A program made the translations under genes and the position numbers. From JACJYE01 sp964432875 (GTDB lineage Bacteria; Bacteroidota; Bacteroidia; Chitinophagales; Saprospiraceae), in assembly GCA_964432875.1 (NCBI GenBank), contig CAYSPJ010000111.1:1-16862 (forward strand): a stretch of DNA of 16,862 nucleotides, in the 5' to 3' direction. Every line of letters begins with the position of its first letter. Position 1 is the stretch's first letter. This document shows positions 15,677 through 16,862 of this stretch, piece after piece. The notes beneath the pieces were generated by a model. The model searched no databases. It saw nothing but the letters and a program-made list of their open reading frames with translations, and was not told the DNA's origin.

Positions 15677-15743
15677 GCCAACGCCTCCCCCTGCTGATGA
15701 GATGGCTGAATGGGGAGGCGCCGCGCCTGCCCCGCCCGTTGGC
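15677..15743. repeat. Interrupted 14-bp palindrome
   Basis: GCCAACGCCTCCCC (15677-15690) would pair with GGGGAGGCGTTGGC. The right side instead reads GGGGAGG (15712-15718), an 18-base insert, and CGTTGGC (15737-15743). The left side GCCGCCAACGCCTCC (15675-15689) matches 14 of 15 positions of the loop side of the element at 15872-15932, so this may be a rearranged copy of that family. Confidence 0.5.
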
Positions 15744-15758
15744 CGTCATAGGGCTGTG

Positions 15759-15783
15759 CAATCGGCAATTGGCAATCGGCAAG
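15759..15783. repeat. Tandem heptamers CAATYGG
   Basis: CAATCGG (15759-15765), CAATTGG (15766-15772) and CAATCGG (15773-15779) stand in tandem, followed by CAAGG. The unit length equals that of the heptamers before mrpB, but the sequence is different. Confidence 0.6.
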
Positions 15784-15871
15784 GCGTGGCAAATCGAGAA
15801 AAGCCCAAAAGCTTGCCCGTATCATTAGGAATACTTATTTTTGGCAGGTCGAAAGCTGGAGCGCACGGCGA

Positions 15872-15932
15872 CCAACACGGTGCAGCCGGCAACGCCTCCT
15901 ACGTCGGCACTGCGGCTGCACTTGACCGTTGG
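15872..15932. repeat. Inverted repeat with conserved loop, left of the toxin-antitoxin pair
   Basis: The arms GTGCAGCCG (15880-15888) and CGGCTGCAC (15913-15921) are extended outward by CCAAC (15872-15876) and GTTGG (15928-15932) after unpaired bases. The 24-base loop contains GCCTCCTACGTCGGC (15894-15908), which recurs with one extra base in the loop of the element at 16710-16770. The loop motif can itself form a short GCC/GGC stem. The arms of the two elements are unrelated in sequence. The nearest gene is brnT, which starts 111 bases downstream. Confidence 0.7.
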
Positions 15933-15987
15933 CGGAAATTAAAAAACAAAAGCTGGTGGTAATTTTAGCCTGAGTTTCGAATAAGAC

Positions 15988-16018
15988 TTGTATAGGATAG
16001 ACAAATTGGATAACTTAA
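15988..16018 (+). promoter_or_regulatory. Promoter candidate for the toxin-antitoxin operon
   Basis: TTG (15988-15990), then 20 bases, then TAACTTAA (16011-16018), which keeps the TA and TT of TAnnTTTG but not its last two bases. It would give a leader of about 20 bases. The site lies inside the AT-rich cassette. Antitoxins of this class usually repress their own promoter. Confidence 0.35.
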
Positions 16019-16043
16019 AACTTCAAATCTCAAAATTAGATCA

Positions 16044-16313
16044 ATGGAATTTGAATGGGATGAAAACAAAAACCTTCAAAATAAGAAAAAGCATGGGATA
16101 GGATTTGAAGATGCAAAGGAGGTTTTTAAAGACAGACGGAGAATAGAAATAAAGGATGAAAGAAGGGACTACGGAGAGGACAGATGGAAGACCATTGGAC
16201 TGATGATTGGAGTTGTAATTTCGGTAATTTATACGATTCGCGATGCAGCTGTTCGACTAATTTCAGCGAGAAGAGCTAGCCGTAACGAGCGGGATGAATA
16301 CTATAATCAATAA
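16044..16313 (+). CDS. brnT: BrnT family toxin
   Basis: An 89-residue protein with the full BrnT layout: N-terminal FEWDENKNLQNKKKHGIGF, middle DERRDYGEDRWKTIGL, and C-terminal AAVRLISARRASRNERDEYY, the family signature. BrnT toxins adopt a RelE-like ribonuclease fold and inhibit translation by cutting RNA; the partner antitoxin neutralises them by direct binding. Length is normal and no disruption is visible. The toxin gene comes first and the antitoxin second, with 3 bases between them, which is the standard brnTA order and tight coupling. Base composition is clearly richer in A and T than in the neighbouring genes, suggesting recent acquisition. Confidence 0.9.
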   Translation: MEFEWDENKNLQNKKKHGIGFEDAKEVFKDRRRIEIKDERRDYGEDRWKTIGLMIGVVISVIYTIRDAAVRLISARRASRNERDEYYNQ

Positions 16314-16316
16314 AAA

Positions 16317-16703
16317 ATGGAAGCACAATCAATAAATCAGGAAAATTTGATAAAACTGCTACGAGCAGGACAGGATATTTCTGCTTATCAAATTAAATTG
16401 GACGATACAAAGATTGAGGCATTGGATGCAATCTTGTTACGAAAAAATGGTGTTACAGTGCCAGATGAGTTGGTATATTATGCTGATGATGAAATAGATT
16501 TCGAAGATGATCCGGATATTAACGAAGAAGATTTTGAAACAGGAAGGTTAATAAGGATTATCAATGCGGAGATTCCGGTAGAAAAGGAAATCAGCGACTG
16601 GATAAGAAATGATAATATCAACGTGAATAGTTTGCTTCGGGATTTGATTGAGAGTTTTTATCACAATATGAAGTCTTTATCTAAATCAAATAAAACAGGA
16701 TAA
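16317..16703 (+). CDS. Probable BrnA-type antitoxin
   Basis: A 128-residue acidic protein. The segment DDEIDFEDDPDINEEDFETGRLIR matches the toxin-binding region of BrnA antitoxins. The C-terminal part, EKEISDWIRNDNINVNSLLRDLIESFYHN, looks like the ribbon-helix-helix DNA-binding domain that lets BrnA dimers repress their own operon. The N-terminal 55 residues (IKLLRAGQDISAYQIKLDD and following) are longer than in typical BrnA and were not recognised. Position 3 bases after brnT supports the pairing. The stop codon lies only 6 bases before the right-hand inverted repeat. Confidence 0.75.
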   Translation: MEAQSINQENLIKLLRAGQDISAYQIKLDDTKIEALDAILLRKNGVTVPDELVYYADDEIDFEDDPDINEEDFETGRLIRIINAEIPVEKEISDWIRNDNINVNSLLRDLIESFYHNMKSLSKSNKTG

Positions 16704-16709
16704 ACGGCC

Positions 16710-16770
16710 CACAACGTCGAGCTACCCGCCCAGCCTCCTATCGTCGGCCGTCGGGTAGCTCGACGTTGTG
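16710..16770. repeat. Perfect 19-bp inverted repeat with conserved loop, right of the toxin-antitoxin pair
   Basis: CACAACGTCGAGCTACCCG (16710-16728) is perfectly complementary to the arm at 16752-16770. The 23-base loop contains GCCTCCTATCGTCGGC (16733-16748), the same motif as in the element at 15872-15932 apart from one extra T. No T run follows, so it is not a standard terminator. An attC site would normally have extrahelical bases and RYYYAAC/GTTRRRY boxes; here the ends read CCACAAC and GTTGTGT. Confidence 0.8.
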
Positions 16771-16804
16771 TAGTAGATAAGACATCCCGAGCCGGCCTTT
16801 ACTC

Positions 16805-16862
16805 TTACTTAAGATAGCGATCAAAATTGAAGTGGCCTGTCTTTTCCTGGATGAAAGCGATA
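16805..16862 (-). CDS. C-terminus of an unidentified protein (partial)
   Basis: On the minus strand a frame entering from the right edge gives 18 residues, IAFIQEKTGHFNFDRYLK, then TAA at 16807-16805. The composition is protein-like and the other two minus-strand frames here stop or read less plausibly. The family cannot be identified from so short a piece. Confidence 0.5.
   Translation of the reverse strand, partial: IAFIQEKTGHFNFDRYLK

Noticed and set aside
15872..16770. Calling the palindromes integron attC sites
   Set aside because: The ends have AAC/GTT cores but not the RYYYAAC and GTTRRRY boxes, the right element is a perfect stem without extrahelical bases, and no integron integrase is visible.

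Overview
The window looks like a chromosomal segment of a Bacteroidota bacterium, most likely a saprospirian (Saprospiraceae/Lewinella-like) marine or sludge organism. The evidence is three secreted proteins with type IX secretion sorting domains (two type A, one gliding-motility type B), signal peptides of the Bacteroidota style, several upstream sites matching the Bacteroidota promoter pattern TTG-N(17-21)-TAnnTTTG, and mostly weak Shine-Dalgarno sequences. The species assignment is inference; no rRNA or tRNA gene is present.

Layout. Positions 1-2489 hold the start of a minus-strand Mrp-type Na+/H+ antiporter operon: a promoter, mrpA, then the first codons of what is probably mrpB cut by the window edge. 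The two genes are separated by heptanucleotide tandem repeats that abut the mrpB ribosome binding site. Positions 2490-3534 are a long AT-rich stretch with no convincing gene. It carries a plus-strand promoter-like site, inverted repeats, a strong plus-strand terminator, and a duplicated 16-base motif that overlaps a minus-strand promoter box. Next come a minus-strand helical protein of unknown function and a plus-strand 969-residue secreted protein with seven propeller-like repeats. A minus-strand run follows: sulfatase, DUF4240 protein, thiamine-binding protein, and an L-type-lectin-like secreted protein. Sulfatase, lectin and the secreted proteins fit an organism feeding on sulfated polysaccharides, but no SusC/SusD pair is visible.

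From 12.6 kb onward the region becomes accessory in character. An outer-membrane barrel gene is followed, within its own stop codon, by a decayed tyrosine recombinase. Then comes a broken M43 (pappalysin-like) metalloprotease in two overlapping reading frames, and a secreted type A T9SS protein overlapping it by ATGA. After that lie palindromic and heptamer repeats and an AT-rich BrnT/BrnA-type toxin-antitoxin pair. The toxin-antitoxin pair is bracketed by two inverted repeats that share a loop sequence but have different, self-complementary arms. This bracketed cassette is the most interesting structure in the window. The last bases contain the C-terminus of another minus-strand gene.
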